The notes under the pieces were generated by a model that was given only the letters and a program-made list of their open reading frames with translations, was not told where the DNA came from and did not search any database. Of a stretch of 64,000 bases of DNA, positions 34,665 through 43,437 are shown in pieces (position 1 is the stretch's first letter; every line of letters begins with the position of its first letter). The DNA lies in the NCBI RefSeq assembly GCF_001514495.1, contig NZ_BCNM01000020.1:1-64000 (forward strand), read 5' to 3'. A program made the translations under genes and the position numbers. Source of the DNA: Paenibacillus pabuli NBRC 13638 (GTDB taxonomy: Bacteria; Bacillota; Bacilli; Paenibacillales; Paenibacillaceae).

Positions 34665-35525
34665 ATGGCATATGCTTTTATGATTGAACCGCAGTATTAT
34701 ACCGCTTTTGAGAACGAGGACGAGCTGATTGAAAAGTGTCAGGAGTGGGGCCTGCTTTCGGAGAAAGCCACTAAGGTCAAAACCTTCTATTATAAAGGAA
34801 ATGGGTTGAATGTGCCTTGCACCATCATTGGCTTTGTCGATCATATGGCTGCAGTCATTCAACTGGACAACGAACAAAAGCACTGCATTCATCCGTCTTA
34901 TCTAAAGGAAATGCAGGCGTCCAGCTATAGTATTAAAAATCCGATTGGAGCCGGAACAGGAACAGACAAGCCAAGCGAACCTGTCGCTGTATCCCATACC
35001 GAAGATATCCTTAGCCCGGATACATCCTCCAATTCAGAGGCGTTTCCTTCCGGCTCAATTGAGATTGACTCGACGTTCGACCCGGATGATGATGATGAAG
35101 ATCCCTCATCTGGTCTAAAAGGCGACCCGGACGGTCTGGTGGAAGAGTATATTGGACCCGCAAACGGGGCAGCCAGCACAGCCAAGCCAAAAGCAAAAAC
35201 GGCAGGCAAGGCCAAGTCGGCCAAAATAGACTTGCCAGAGGGTAAAGTGAAGATGTCCGCAGTGGTGAAGGAATTTACAACTGTGCCCAATCACTTTTCC
35301 GACAACGACGACGAGGTCATCATATACGAAGCCGTTACAATTACGGACCCTGATGTCGTTGACATTGGCGAAGCCTGGTCCAGCCATAGTGCCACTATGA
35401 AGAAACAGGAGCTTGAAGTGGGTGATGTGCTGACTTTTGAAGCAAAAATCATCAAGAAAAAGCTGACCAAGAACCCGGTTCCCTATAAAATTAATAACCC
35501 TTCCAAGATTCAAAAGGAAGATTAA
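34665..35525 (+). CDS. Unrecognised protein with acidic linker
   Basis: The 286-residue protein was not recognised. Residues 1-90 look like a folded domain (FMIEPQYYTAFENEDELIEKC, then HPSYLKEM). Residues 95-190 form a low-complexity linker rich in Asp, Ser, Glu and Pro, with DPDDDDEDPS, and then a Lys/Ala stretch AKPKAKTAGKAKSAK. Residues 195-286 are beta-rich and may be a small barrel (GKVKMSAVVKEFTTVPNHF to GDVLTFEAKIIKKKL). The ATG at 34665 follows a GGCGG-type site; the longer TTG start at 34644 overlaps it. No neighbour suggests a role. The layout would suit a nucleic-acid or single-strand-binding accessory protein, but that is speculation. Confidence 0.7.
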   Translation: MAYAFMIEPQYYTAFENEDELIEKCQEWGLLSEKATKVKTFYYKGNGLNVPCTIIGFVDHMAAVIQLDNEQKHCIHPSYLKEMQASSYSIKNPIGAGTGTDKPSEPVAVSHTEDILSPDTSSNSEAFPSGSIEIDSTFDPDDDDEDPSSGLKGDPDGLVEEYIGPANGAASTAKPKAKTAGKAKSAKIDLPEGKVKMSAVVKEFTTVPNHFSDNDDEVIIYEAVTITDPDVVDIGEAWSSHSATMKKQELEVGDVLTFEAKIIKKKLTKNPVPYKINNPSKIQKED

Positions 35526-35543
35526 TCTCTCAAAAGGGAAATT

Positions 35544-35590
35544 AAAAAAACCTCAACGACTGCTCAAAGCAGATCGTAGAGGTTTTTTCC
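35544..35590. terminator. Bidirectional terminator between convergent genes
   Basis: AAAAAACCTC and GAGGTTTTTT flank an inner stem (ACGACTGCT/AGCAGATCGT) with loop CAAA. It can stop the plus-strand unknown gene and the minus-strand VOC gene. Confidence 0.85.
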
Positions 35591-35624
35591 ATTGAAAAGC
35601 GATATCGCCCGAGGGAAAGCTGTC

Positions 35625-36053
35625 CTATGCTTGCCCAGGTGTAGCGCTAATCTGAAACTGTACGCCAAACTTGTCCGTTACCATGCCATAGGCTGGGCTC
35701 CAGAATGTTTCCTGTATCGGCATTTTCACTTCGCCACCATCTTGCAACTGGTTAAAGATTGCTTTGGCTTCATCCGCAGTATCCGTGTTGACCGTGACAC
35801 TGATATGATTACCGATGATATGAGGCATCCCAGGAAATGTATCGGATAACATTAATACAGAGCTGCCAATCTGCAAAGAAGCATGCATGATGCGGTCTTT
35901 CGCTTCTGGCGGTACCGGATGATCCGGATTGGATGGACCGTCGCCAAATGTCTGGATTGCCAGCACTTCCGCTCCAAATACCTCTTTATAGAACTCCACT
36001 GCTTCACGTCCATTACCATCTGTTACAAGATACACATTCAGGCTGATCGACAT
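35625..36053 (-). CDS. VOC-family protein, PhnB/YjdN type
   Basis: The 142-residue protein has the two beta-alpha-beta-beta-beta halves of the vicinal-oxygen-chelate fold: VYLVTDGNGREAVEFYKEVFGAE, then IMHASLQIGSSVLMLSD, and ISVTVNTDTADEAKAIFNQL with FWSPAYGMVTDKFGVQFQIS. It resembles the PhnB/YjdN group (DUF1338-like glyoxalase relatives), whose substrates are mostly unknown. AAGGAG precedes the ATG. It is a single gene ending at a shared terminator. Confidence 0.87.
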   Translation of the reverse strand: MSISLNVYLVTDGNGREAVEFYKEVFGAEVLAIQTFGDGPSNPDHPVPPEAKDRIMHASLQIGSSVLMLSDTFPGMPHIIGNHISVTVNTDTADEAKAIFNQLQDGGEVKMPIQETFWSPAYGMVTDKFGVQFQISATPGQA

Positions 36054-36325
36054 GCGTTCTTCATCTCCTTGGGCTTATGTAATGATACGTTCATGCCACT
36101 TGCGACATGAGTATATACGAATCGGCTCCCCTTTGACAAGCGCTTATTTCTTCACTCATCTCTACGGGCCGTTACATGATTAGGGTTACCCACATATTCT
36201 TTTTCCATCCGCTGGTAGCTTGTCTAGGTGAAAGTGGTTTTAGATCAAATCATTCAACCTTTCCTCAAAAAAAGGCCACTCTCCCGAATCCTGTCGGTCA
36301 AATGGCTGTGGTCAATCCTATGAGG

Positions 36326-36553
36326 TTAACGTGTATTGACGATGCTATCTATTTCACTTTTCAATAAGAGGTATCGGTGAACACTTCTCATGATCGGGAC
36401 CTTCGTTAGTTTGTTCTTGTCCACATACAGTTTCATCTGGTCTTTGGTCAAACCAAGCAAACTCCCTGCTTCCGATACCGTCAATACGACCTCGGGATTC
36501 GTCGCATTAAATGTCTTCTTTACTTTCTGATTCCAGTCCTCGAATACCTGCAT
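36326..36553 (-). CDS. Small helix-turn-helix protein
   Basis: The 75-residue protein has a short helical N-terminus and a MerR/excisionase-like winged helix (about 22-72; VLTVSEAGSLLGLTKDQMKLYVDKNKL and the wing VHRYLLLKSEIDSI). It lacks any other domain. It could be a small DNA-binding regulator of unknown target. GGGAGAGGT lies 9 nt before the ATG. No phage or integrase gene is nearby, so a mobile-element origin is not supported. Confidence 0.65.
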   Translation of the reverse strand: MQVFEDWNQKVKKTFNATNPEVVLTVSEAGSLLGLTKDQMKLYVDKNKLTKVPIMRSVHRYLLLKSEIDSIVNTR

Positions 36554-36679
36554 AGATCAGCGACCTCTCCCATCCATAGCCAGTTATTTTCCAGGCTGAA
36601 TATATCCATTATACCATACTTGTGATGCTCGTAACTTAATCCTTGCATAAGTCCATATTCTGTTAGTCATATTCCCTTC

Positions 36680-36711
36680 TTGACCCTAACGTTAACTGGA
36701 GGCTTTATACT
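36680..36711 (+). promoter_or_regulatory. MerR-type promoter with elongated spacer
   Basis: TTGACC and TATACT are separated by 20 bp (19 if TTATAC is taken), longer than the 17 bp of ordinary promoters. The spacer contains CTAACGTTAAC with a central GTTAAC palindrome, the position where MerR-family regulators bind and twist DNA. The downstream operon encodes a MerR regulator, so autoregulation is likely. The start codon is only about 20 bp further on. Confidence 0.6.
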
Positions 36712-36731
36712 GGCAGCAGGAGGGGATTAGC

Positions 36732-37607
36732 ATGATTATTTCACCTGCACATGTAACCCAGAAACGCCCCCATCATGGTATGGCGATTATTGGAATGAGC
36801 TGGTTAACGATGACATTGGGTCTGTTTTTTGCTACACTCGCAGGGGAATTTACCCGTACTATGGATGCTGCTGAATGGATGATTCATCTCATCCAGGCTG
36901 TCGTCATGATAAGCATCGTCTTACCCGTATTATTCTTCATTCGGAGGCGTTTCCATATGAAGTCCATTCTTCTTCCTCTGTCTGGAAAAGGCATCATCCA
37001 CTTGCTCTCCGGGGCATTATTTGCCACTTGTCTAACCTTCATCGGTTTGGCGATAGCCAATATGAATGGCTGGGTTATAATTACAGAATGGCACTTCTCA
37101 GCCGAGTTCTTGATTGCCGTCATAATCAATAGTTGTATTGCATTCTTGTATGAAGCCTTGCCAGAGGAACTGTCCCTGCGAGGTATGGTCTATGATGGAT
37201 TACGTTCCAGACTGCGATTTCCTGTGGTTTTCGCTTATGTATCTCAAGTCATACTCTTCCTGCTGGTTCCGTTGAGCGTCAGCTTGTTACAAGAGCTCGT
37301 CGGTATGGATGCCGGAAACCAGATCACTCCGGAATACATAATCCTGCTCTTGACCTATGGGATTACATTACAGCTTCTGCGCAGTTTGACCCAATCTTTA
37401 TGGGCCTCCATCGGATTCCATGTCGCTTACTTGGAAGTAGCCCGATTCGTTGTTATTCCAGGTGATAGACCTGCACTGTTAAGCTACACCGAGCAAGATC
37501 ATGGATTGGCCGAAGTATTTATTTTATATATGATGACGGTCTTTGTCGGTGCGATCATTCTGGCGCTGCTCAACTCATGGCGCTGGTGGAGAATACATCA
37601 ATCATGA
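36732..37607 (+). CDS. CPBP-family intramembrane protease
   Basis: The 291-residue protein has about eight transmembrane helices and the CPBP motif 1 EALPEELSLRGMVYDGL (E-E-x-x-x-R), followed by a conserved His in SIGFHVAYLEVARF. Relatives include Rce1-type prenyl-protein proteases and bacteriocin self-immunity proteins. The Glu and His should form the active site facing the membrane. AGGAGGGG stands 6 nt before the ATG. It is the first gene of an operon with a MerR/TipAS-like regulator 16 bp downstream and a MerR-type promoter upstream. It may give tolerance to the ligand sensed by that regulator. Confidence 0.85.
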   Translation: MIISPAHVTQKRPHHGMAIIGMSWLTMTLGLFFATLAGEFTRTMDAAEWMIHLIQAVVMISIVLPVLFFIRRRFHMKSILLPLSGKGIIHLLSGALFATCLTFIGLAIANMNGWVIITEWHFSAEFLIAVIINSCIAFLYEALPEELSLRGMVYDGLRSRLRFPVVFAYVSQVILFLLVPLSVSLLQELVGMDAGNQITPEYIILLLTYGITLQLLRSLTQSLWASIGFHVAYLEVARFVVIPGDRPALLSYTEQDHGLAEVFILYMMTVFVGAIILALLNSWRWWRIHQS

Positions 37608-37623
37608 GGGAGGGCACTGCCTT

Positions 37624-38385
37624 TTGTATACCGTTGGACAACTATCCAAACATACCGGGGTATCTATCCGAACACTGCATTATTATGAGAAATTGGGTTT
37701 GCTGCAACCGACCCGTAATGAGAACAATCAGTATCGCACATATGGTGAAAAGGATATTTTACGGCTTCAGCAGATCATCATTCTGAAGAAAATGCACTTT
37801 AAATTGAATGAGATTGGAGTATTCCTTGAACAGGATGCTGCCCACTCCGCGCCAGAGAATATCATCTCTTTATGGAATAATACATTGGAACAGCAACTGG
37901 CCGTTGTCAAGGAACAGCAGGAGAAATTAAGCAAAGTTGAGCATCTTCTTTTTTCGACCATATATGCCATCAGAGCCTCCGGTACGATTAGCCTGGATGA
38001 GATGTTGGGTTTCATTCGTGAACTGGAGCAGCCCCCTGGCAGTTCCCGTCGAGATGTTTTTACACCTGAAGAAATGGAATCGCTACCCTTAAATGATCAG
38101 AACAATCCACTAACGATGGAATGGGCCGATATTCTTCGAGATATTCATACATGCAAGATGGAATCTGCAGATTCAGAAGCCTCACGATTACTGGCCCTCC
38201 GAATCTATGATTATGCCGAAAGGGCTTTTCAAGGGAATGTAGCGCTGGCACAAAAATATTGGGATTATATCGCCCCGGAGGATGATCAGCCAGCACGTGT
38301 GTATGGTATGACAACAGAAACCATGCGTTACATTGAAACGATTCTGGATCGATGGGCAATTCAAGATCTGGGGGATCAACCATAA
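37624..38385 (+). CDS. MerR-family regulator with C-terminal TipAS-like domain
   Basis: This gene encodes about 253 residues. The N-terminal MerR domain (about 1-75) reads YTVGQLSKHTGVSIRTLHYYEKLGLLQPTRN with the wing YRTYGEKDILRLQQI. A coiled linker follows, then a helical C-terminal domain (about 150-245) like the TipAS drug-binding fold. The TTG at 37624 is chosen because GGGAGGG lies about 9 nt upstream and the MerR domain starts there; an in-frame ATG upstream lies inside the protease gene. It likely activates its own operon when bound to a small molecule. Confidence 0.85.
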   Translation: MYTVGQLSKHTGVSIRTLHYYEKLGLLQPTRNENNQYRTYGEKDILRLQQIIILKKMHFKLNEIGVFLEQDAAHSAPENIISLWNNTLEQQLAVVKEQQEKLSKVEHLLFSTIYAIRASGTISLDEMLGFIRELEQPPGSSRRDVFTPEEMESLPLNDQNNPLTMEWADILRDIHTCKMESADSEASRLLALRIYDYAERAFQGNVALAQKYWDYIAPEDDQPARVYGMTTETMRYIETILDRWAIQDLGDQP

Positions 38386-38387
38386 GA

Positions 38388-38405
38388 GCCACTTCGAAAA
38401 GTGGC
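38388..38405. terminator. Short hairpin between convergent genes
   Basis: GCCACTT and AAGTGGC form a 7-bp stem with a CGAA loop immediately after the MerR stop codon. There is no U-run, so termination would be weak. Confidence 0.4.
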
Positions 38406-38432
38406 CCTTGATCCATCCTGTTGCTATGCTTA

Positions 38433-39305
38433 TTACGCCTCTTCCCAGAATCGTCGCAGGTTGCTCATGGCGATTTTGGACGCGGATTTGCATTCCTCCA
38501 TGCCTTCGAACTCCACCGTAATGTTGCCATCATAACCAGAGTCTTTAATCAGCTTCACAATCTTGCGAATCGGAATATCTCCTTGCCCAACAATGGCGCC
38601 ACGCAGGAAGTTGCCGTAAGCGGTTGTGAACCATTCCCCTTCGCCTGGATGCTCATCAAAAGGACGGAAATAAAAGTCTTTGAAGTGGACCAGGGAAGCA
38701 TACGGCAGATTTTTCATGACCCCGATAATCGGATTCTCATCCACACACATGAAGTTGCCGATATCGAGTGTCGTTTTGAAGTTGGGACGATCTACGGCAT
38801 GAAGCACACGCTGCACACGGTCACTGGCCTGCACACTGAAGCCGTGATTCTCAATGGTTGTTGTTATGCCAAACTGTGCTGCATAATCAGCAATGATCTG
38901 ACTTCCCTTTACCATCAGAGGCAGATTGTCCTCGAACCAGGCAATGGTCATTTTCTCCTTAGGCAGCGTAAACGCCGTTACGTCATGACGCATGTGCTTT
39001 ACACCCATCCGGTGTACAACATCCACATGTCTTTTGACCCGAGCCATCTCTTCTTCAAAAGCTTCTTCCGTCTCCTGCACGAAATTCGCAGGCATCGAAT
39101 AGTTGGACAGCTCAATCCCCGCAGAAGCAGCTCGCTCTCGAATAGCGTCGGCCAGATCAGGATTGTCCTCCACGGTATAGCCATACGGCACCATCTCCAT
39201 ATGCTCGCCACCATTTGCAGCAATCCAGTCGATGACATCCAGAACCGTCATTTCACCCGAATTCAGATCGTTCAACAAGCTATACGTACTCAGGCCCACT
39301 TTCAT
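38433..39305 (-). CDS. TIM-barrel sugar phosphate isomerase/epimerase (paralogue A)
   Basis: The 290-residue protein belongs to the xylose-isomerase-like TIM barrel (AP endonuclease 2 family; IolE/YcjR-like). Its landmarks are GEHMEMVPYGY, TTIENHG, TLDIGNFMCVDEN, LVHFKDFY, VGQGDIP and ITVEFEGMEE. The conserved Glu, Asp, His and Glu of these segments usually bind a divalent metal. The sequence is closely similar along its whole length to the protein at 55210-56076, including the C-terminal RRFWEEA. It follows another isomerase after 12 bp in the GH38 operon. It probably acts on a 3-keto- or hexose derivative released from the glycan. Confidence 0.88.
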   Translation of the reverse strand: MKVGLSTYSLLNDLNSGEMTVLDVIDWIAANGGEHMEMVPYGYTVEDNPDLADAIRERAASAGIELSNYSMPANFVQETEEAFEEEMARVKRHVDVVHRMGVKHMRHDVTAFTLPKEKMTIAWFEDNLPLMVKGSQIIADYAAQFGITTTIENHGFSVQASDRVQRVLHAVDRPNFKTTLDIGNFMCVDENPIIGVMKNLPYASLVHFKDFYFRPFDEHPGEGEWFTTAYGNFLRGAIVGQGDIPIRKIVKLIKDSGYDGNITVEFEGMEECKSASKIAMSNLRRFWEEA

Positions 39306-39317
39306 CTGCTCAGCTCC

Positions 39318-40193
39318 CTATCGGTATTGTTGGATAAATTTAACCGCTTTGCGAATGTCCTGCTCTGGCTGGTCGCCTACCTCGCGTTCAATCGTCAAAT
39401 ACCCCGTATAGCCAATATCCCGAAGGGCAGCAAAGTATCCGTTGAAATCCACACTACCCTCGCCCAGCGGCACCTCACGGAAAAACGTTCCGGAGGAGAC
39501 CATTTCGGCAATTTTCTCATGATCCATAGGCGCGTATCCCACTGCACCGTATACATCCCTCGGGTCTACTTCCTTCAGGCGCACACCATCCTTCACATGG
39601 GTGTGCACAATATAATCCTTGAGCAGATGGACACCCCTTGCAGGGTCATCTCCGGTAACCATCACCATATTCGCCGGGTCAAAATTTACCGAAACTCCGT
39701 TGGTGGACAGGGTATCCAAAAACCCTTTTAGGTCTGCTGCCGTTTCCGGTCCCGTCTCAATGGCGAAGTAAGCGCCTGCGCTTTTGGCGTATTGGCCCAG
39801 CTCCTCACATGCGGCATGCAGTGTGGCATACACTTCGGAGGAAGGATCGTGCGGAACAATACCGATATGTGTTGTGACGATATTCGTACCCAGATCCAGA
39901 GCAAGATCCACGATGCGCTTGGACTTCTCTACTTTCCACGGGTTATCTTCCTTGACCTGAAACCCGTGACCGCCCAAATCGCCAACCAGGGCAGAAATTT
40001 CAAGACCGAGAGAATCGATATAACTTCTTAACTCCTTACGGGCTGCCGGAGAGAGATTTTCGGGGTCCATCTCTCCATGGACTGCATAGATCTGTACGCC
40101 TTCTGCACCTACATCCTTCGCTTTGCTTAACCCTTCCCGTACACCTACACCGAAGCTATCCACGATAACGCCAATCTTGTTTGTTAATTTCAT
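39318..40193 (-). CDS. TIM-barrel sugar phosphate isomerase/epimerase (second type)
   Basis: The 291-residue protein is another xylose-isomerase-like TIM barrel, only distantly related to the neighbouring paralogue. It has EGVQIYAVHGEMDPENLSP, IVTTHIGIVPHDPSSE, FAIETGPE, NFDPANMVMVTGDDP, VHTHVKDGV and LGEGSVDF, with likely metal ligands in the Glu, Asp, His and Glu positions. GGGAGGG stands 6 nt before the ATG. It precedes isomerase A by 12 bp and follows the GH38 gene. The pair suggests two steps on the same sugar, but the reactions are not determined. Confidence 0.86.
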   Translation of the reverse strand: MKLTNKIGVIVDSFGVGVREGLSKAKDVGAEGVQIYAVHGEMDPENLSPAARKELRSYIDSLGLEISALVGDLGGHGFQVKEDNPWKVEKSKRIVDLALDLGTNIVTTHIGIVPHDPSSEVYATLHAACEELGQYAKSAGAYFAIETGPETAADLKGFLDTLSTNGVSVNFDPANMVMVTGDDPARGVHLLKDYIVHTHVKDGVRLKEVDPRDVYGAVGYAPMDHEKIAEMVSSGTFFREVPLGEGSVDFNGYFAALRDIGYTGYLTIEREVGDQPEQDIRKAVKFIQQYR

Positions 40194-40335
40194 GCCATAC
40201 CCTCCCGTAAAATCGGTATTTGATTTTCCATTCCTGGTGAGCCTTCATGATGGCCGGAATGCTCTATTAAATTTTCGACCCCTTCCCGGTCACTCCTTTT
40301 TCTCGAATCATTTCTTTTATCGTGTTCCCTCGAGT

Positions 40336-43300
40336 CTAGTCCAATGAGACCAACTTTACCGTTTGGATTTCATAAGGCTTGAACGTCAGCTCAAACTTCC
40401 CTTCATGACATGCTAGTGGCCTGATTTCATCCTCCAGCAGATTGACCACAGACGTCTGTATACGCACGTCAGTCCACTGAACCTGGACCGTCTCTCTTCC
40501 ACCAGATGACTCATAGAATCGCAATACCGTTCCCGTTCCGTCTTCCGAAGCTTTGATCGTATCCAAAATAACATGTTCACTATGGAAATGGAGCCAGCTA
40601 TGTTCTGCCGGCAATGTGCCAGAGTGTTGTTCACCCGCAACAATCTTGACCGGATGATTCAGTTCCATCGCCCGGCGCACCACACCCGCTTCCCGCCAAC
40701 CTCCCTGATGCGGCAGCAGGGAATAAGTGAATTCATGCTCACCCTGGTCAGCATGTTCATCCGGCCATTTGGGAGCACGCAGCAGGGAAAGACGGAGTGT
40801 CTGATCCTTGATGTCGTATCCATATTTGCAATCATTAATCAGGCTTACACCGCTGTTGCCCTCGGAGATATCCGCCCAGCGGTGACCACACACTTCAAAC
40901 TGTGCCTGCTCCCAGCTGGTGTTGTTATGAGTAGGCCGCTCCAATGCACCAAACGGGATTTCGTAGGCTGCTTTGGCGGATACCAAATCAACGGGAAAAG
41001 CTACTTTAAGCAGCTTATGGCTCTCAGCCCAGTTCACCTTTGTCCTAAAATCAACACGTCGCTGATGACGATATAGAATGATATCCTGGTGAATCTCCGA
41101 CTTGTTTAACTTCCAGTGAAACCGAAGGATATCCTGCGTTACGCCGCGCCGTACCACTTCTCTGGAGATCAGCTCTGCCGCTCCTGCACGCTGCGATTCA
41201 AACCGCGGGTCGATATCCCACGCATCCCAATATGTTGGCCTGTCATGGAAAAACTGCAGCTCATTCGCTTTATCGCCTGGTTTTAGCCACTCTCGCTGGT
41301 TGGATTTGTCATACCATCGGGTGATCTCTCCCACATCGTTAAATTCAAGCATGTAAAAGTTGGTTTCCCAGGCCCAAGGGAAGGACTCCTCTTGCTTCAT
41401 TGTAGGAGGACTGACCTCCGGTGCTTGGCGCAGCCATAACGTTGTATATCCAAAGGCCGGAATGGATGGCACATAGACTGACAATGTCAGCACGTCTCCA
41501 TTTGGCTCAAGGTCACTCGCCAGACGATTACCCTGATGATCGAATGCCGCCAAACTGCCCAGTTTCTCGTCGCCTGTAATCGTAACGACTTCTCCCCGCT
41601 CCCAGCCCAGACTATTAAATACAACATAGGGCAGACCGTCGAAGCCATTTGTCGCAATGCGGTCCTCAATACTGCCAAGGGTACCATCCATAGCCGATGT
41701 CCCCAGAGCGAATACTTTCATATACTCTTCCATAGATGTTACGTATACTTCGGGAATGGACGTCCCCGGGATAATATCATGGAATTGATTAAGCATAATC
41801 AGCTTCCAGCCTTCATCCAGATCACTTTTCGCCTGTGCTGCTTCAACTCCGGCAAACTGCCCCCAGATTTCCGCTTCCCGATACAACACCTCCGCTTTGC
41901 GATTGCTCCGCTTGTTGCGCGCATGAGTTGTATAGGTACCTCGATGCAGCTCCAGATATAAGTCGCCATGCCATTTCGGCAACGTAGGGTTGTTGTTCGT
42001 AATTCCGTCGAAAAACGCGCCTGCTGTACTGAAATTGCTGATGGGCTGCCCCACCATGAAATGGGATCGCTCCGCGAACGCAACCATTTCGTTCGTTACC
42101 CCGCCTCCACCATCGCCATGCCCATAAAGCAGCATTTGCTCGGGGTGTACATCCTTCTGCTTGTAGGATTGCCAGTGCTCATCAACATCTTTGGGCCGGG
42201 TATGCTCATTCACACCATGATTGAGATACGCAAGCACGGAGGTTCCGTCAATGCCCACCCAGTGGAACAAATCATACGGGAAAGCGTTGGTATCATTCCA
42301 ATTGAGCTTGGTCGTCATAAAATAAGGAATATCAGCCAGCTTGAGCAGTTGTGGCAGCGAAGCACAGTAGCCAAACGTATCAGGAAGCCACTCGATGTTT
42401 GAACGCTTGCCGAACTCCTCCTGATAAAAGTTCTGCCCGTACAAGATCTGCCGCACAAGCGACTCGCCACTCGGAATGTTCAGATCCGGCTCTACCCACA
42501 TGCCACCAACCAGTTCCCAGCGGCCTTCGGCAATTCGGGCTTTGATTCGTTCGAACAGCTCAGGATAATGCTCCTTCACGAATGTATACAGCTGCGGTTG
42601 ACTCTGCGAATACACGAACTCCGGATATTCATCCATCAAAGTACACATCGTGGAGAAAGTGCGGCTGGATTTGCGCACAGTCTCACGCACAGGCCACAGC
42701 CAGGCAATATCAATATGGGACTGCCCGACCAGATGCATGAATCCGTCCCGGTACTCTTCGGGGTCTACCTCCTGCACCGACTGTGCCAGCCATTCTTCCC
42801 AATGCTGTACCCACGCCGCTTCACTCCAGCGCTCCGGCTCGCTGTACATCATATCCATCACTTGATGAATGTCCCGGACAAGCCGGGTCCGCTTCACGTC
42901 TTTCTCCGGCAATGCTCGGAGTGATTCTGCAAGTACCGTAATGCTATACATTAGACTCTGTAAAGGCGAATTTACACGAACCAAAGCGGCTCGAATGCCC
43001 TGAATTGGCGGCTGGATAACCGCCTGTCGATTCAAGGGATCATGTGGTTCCGGGATGGGATCATATAGCTCAATCTCCAGCAAAGGCGCATTTCCTACAC
43101 GGCTCTTCGGCAGCGGTACATACCCATGATTGCGGTCCAGTCCGTGATAAGGTGTGCCATTCACCTTCAGCAGCCCTTCACCCCGGGCCTCGAAGATTAA
43201 TCCGACCTTATCCTCCTCCCAATTGGCCGGAATCTCTATAGTTTTGCTCAGAAAATAAGTCGTGCCATGGTTGCTATCGAGCGGGTTCAAGCTTTGAATC

Positions 43301-43437
43301 GTCGCCTTCTCCTGTTCATACTCGTATTCCCCTGGTCGGATGTACCTGGCTTTCTGCATCTGCCACTGCGGAAGCTCCATGGTATCCAGCCATTGCTGCT
43401 GAGCCAGATCCTGAATGAATCTCTGAATTCGAATCAT
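40336..43437 (-). CDS. Alpha-mannosidase, glycoside hydrolase family 38
   Basis: The 1033-residue enzyme has the GH38 catalytic domain in its first half, with the zinc ligands in GQSHIDIAWLWPVRETVRK and the nucleophile Asp in EWLPDTFGYCASLPQLL. A middle domain and a C-terminal beta-rich domain follow (GGREVVRRGVTQDILRFHW onward). No signal peptide is present, so it acts inside the cell on imported alpha-mannosides. The start codon overlaps the GH3 stop by 4 bp (ATGA). It lies between GH3 and the two isomerases in one operon. Bond specificity (1,2-, 1,3- or 1,6-) cannot be told. Confidence 0.93.
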   Translation of the reverse strand: MIRIQRFIQDLAQQQWLDTMELPQWQMQKARYIRPGEYEYEQEKATIQSLNPLDSNHGTTYFLSKTIEIPANWEEDKVGLIFEARGEGLLKVNGTPYHGLDRNHGYVPLPKSRVGNAPLLEIELYDPIPEPHDPLNRQAVIQPPIQGIRAALVRVNSPLQSLMYSITVLAESLRALPEKDVKRTRLVRDIHQVMDMMYSEPERWSEAAWVQHWEEWLAQSVQEVDPEEYRDGFMHLVGQSHIDIAWLWPVRETVRKSSRTFSTMCTLMDEYPEFVYSQSQPQLYTFVKEHYPELFERIKARIAEGRWELVGGMWVEPDLNIPSGESLVRQILYGQNFYQEEFGKRSNIEWLPDTFGYCASLPQLLKLADIPYFMTTKLNWNDTNAFPYDLFHWVGIDGTSVLAYLNHGVNEHTRPKDVDEHWQSYKQKDVHPEQMLLYGHGDGGGGVTNEMVAFAERSHFMVGQPISNFSTAGAFFDGITNNNPTLPKWHGDLYLELHRGTYTTHARNKRSNRKAEVLYREAEIWGQFAGVEAAQAKSDLDEGWKLIMLNQFHDIIPGTSIPEVYVTSMEEYMKVFALGTSAMDGTLGSIEDRIATNGFDGLPYVVFNSLGWERGEVVTITGDEKLGSLAAFDHQGNRLASDLEPNGDVLTLSVYVPSIPAFGYTTLWLRQAPEVSPPTMKQEESFPWAWETNFYMLEFNDVGEITRWYDKSNQREWLKPGDKANELQFFHDRPTYWDAWDIDPRFESQRAGAAELISREVVRRGVTQDILRFHWKLNKSEIHQDIILYRHQRRVDFRTKVNWAESHKLLKVAFPVDLVSAKAAYEIPFGALERPTHNNTSWEQAQFEVCGHRWADISEGNSGVSLINDCKYGYDIKDQTLRLSLLRAPKWPDEHADQGEHEFTYSLLPHQGGWREAGVVRRAMELNHPVKIVAGEQHSGTLPAEHSWLHFHSEHVILDTIKASEDGTGTVLRFYESSGGRETVQVQWTDVRIQTSVVNLLEDEIRPLACHEGKFELTFKPYEIQTVKLVSLD

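Noticed and set aside
38421..39731. Long plus-strand frame of about 436 residues opposite the two isomerase genes
   Set aside because: It lies on the complement of two clear TIM-barrel genes, has no good ribosome site, and its residue composition (many His, Arg, Cys and Ile) looks like a shadow frame.
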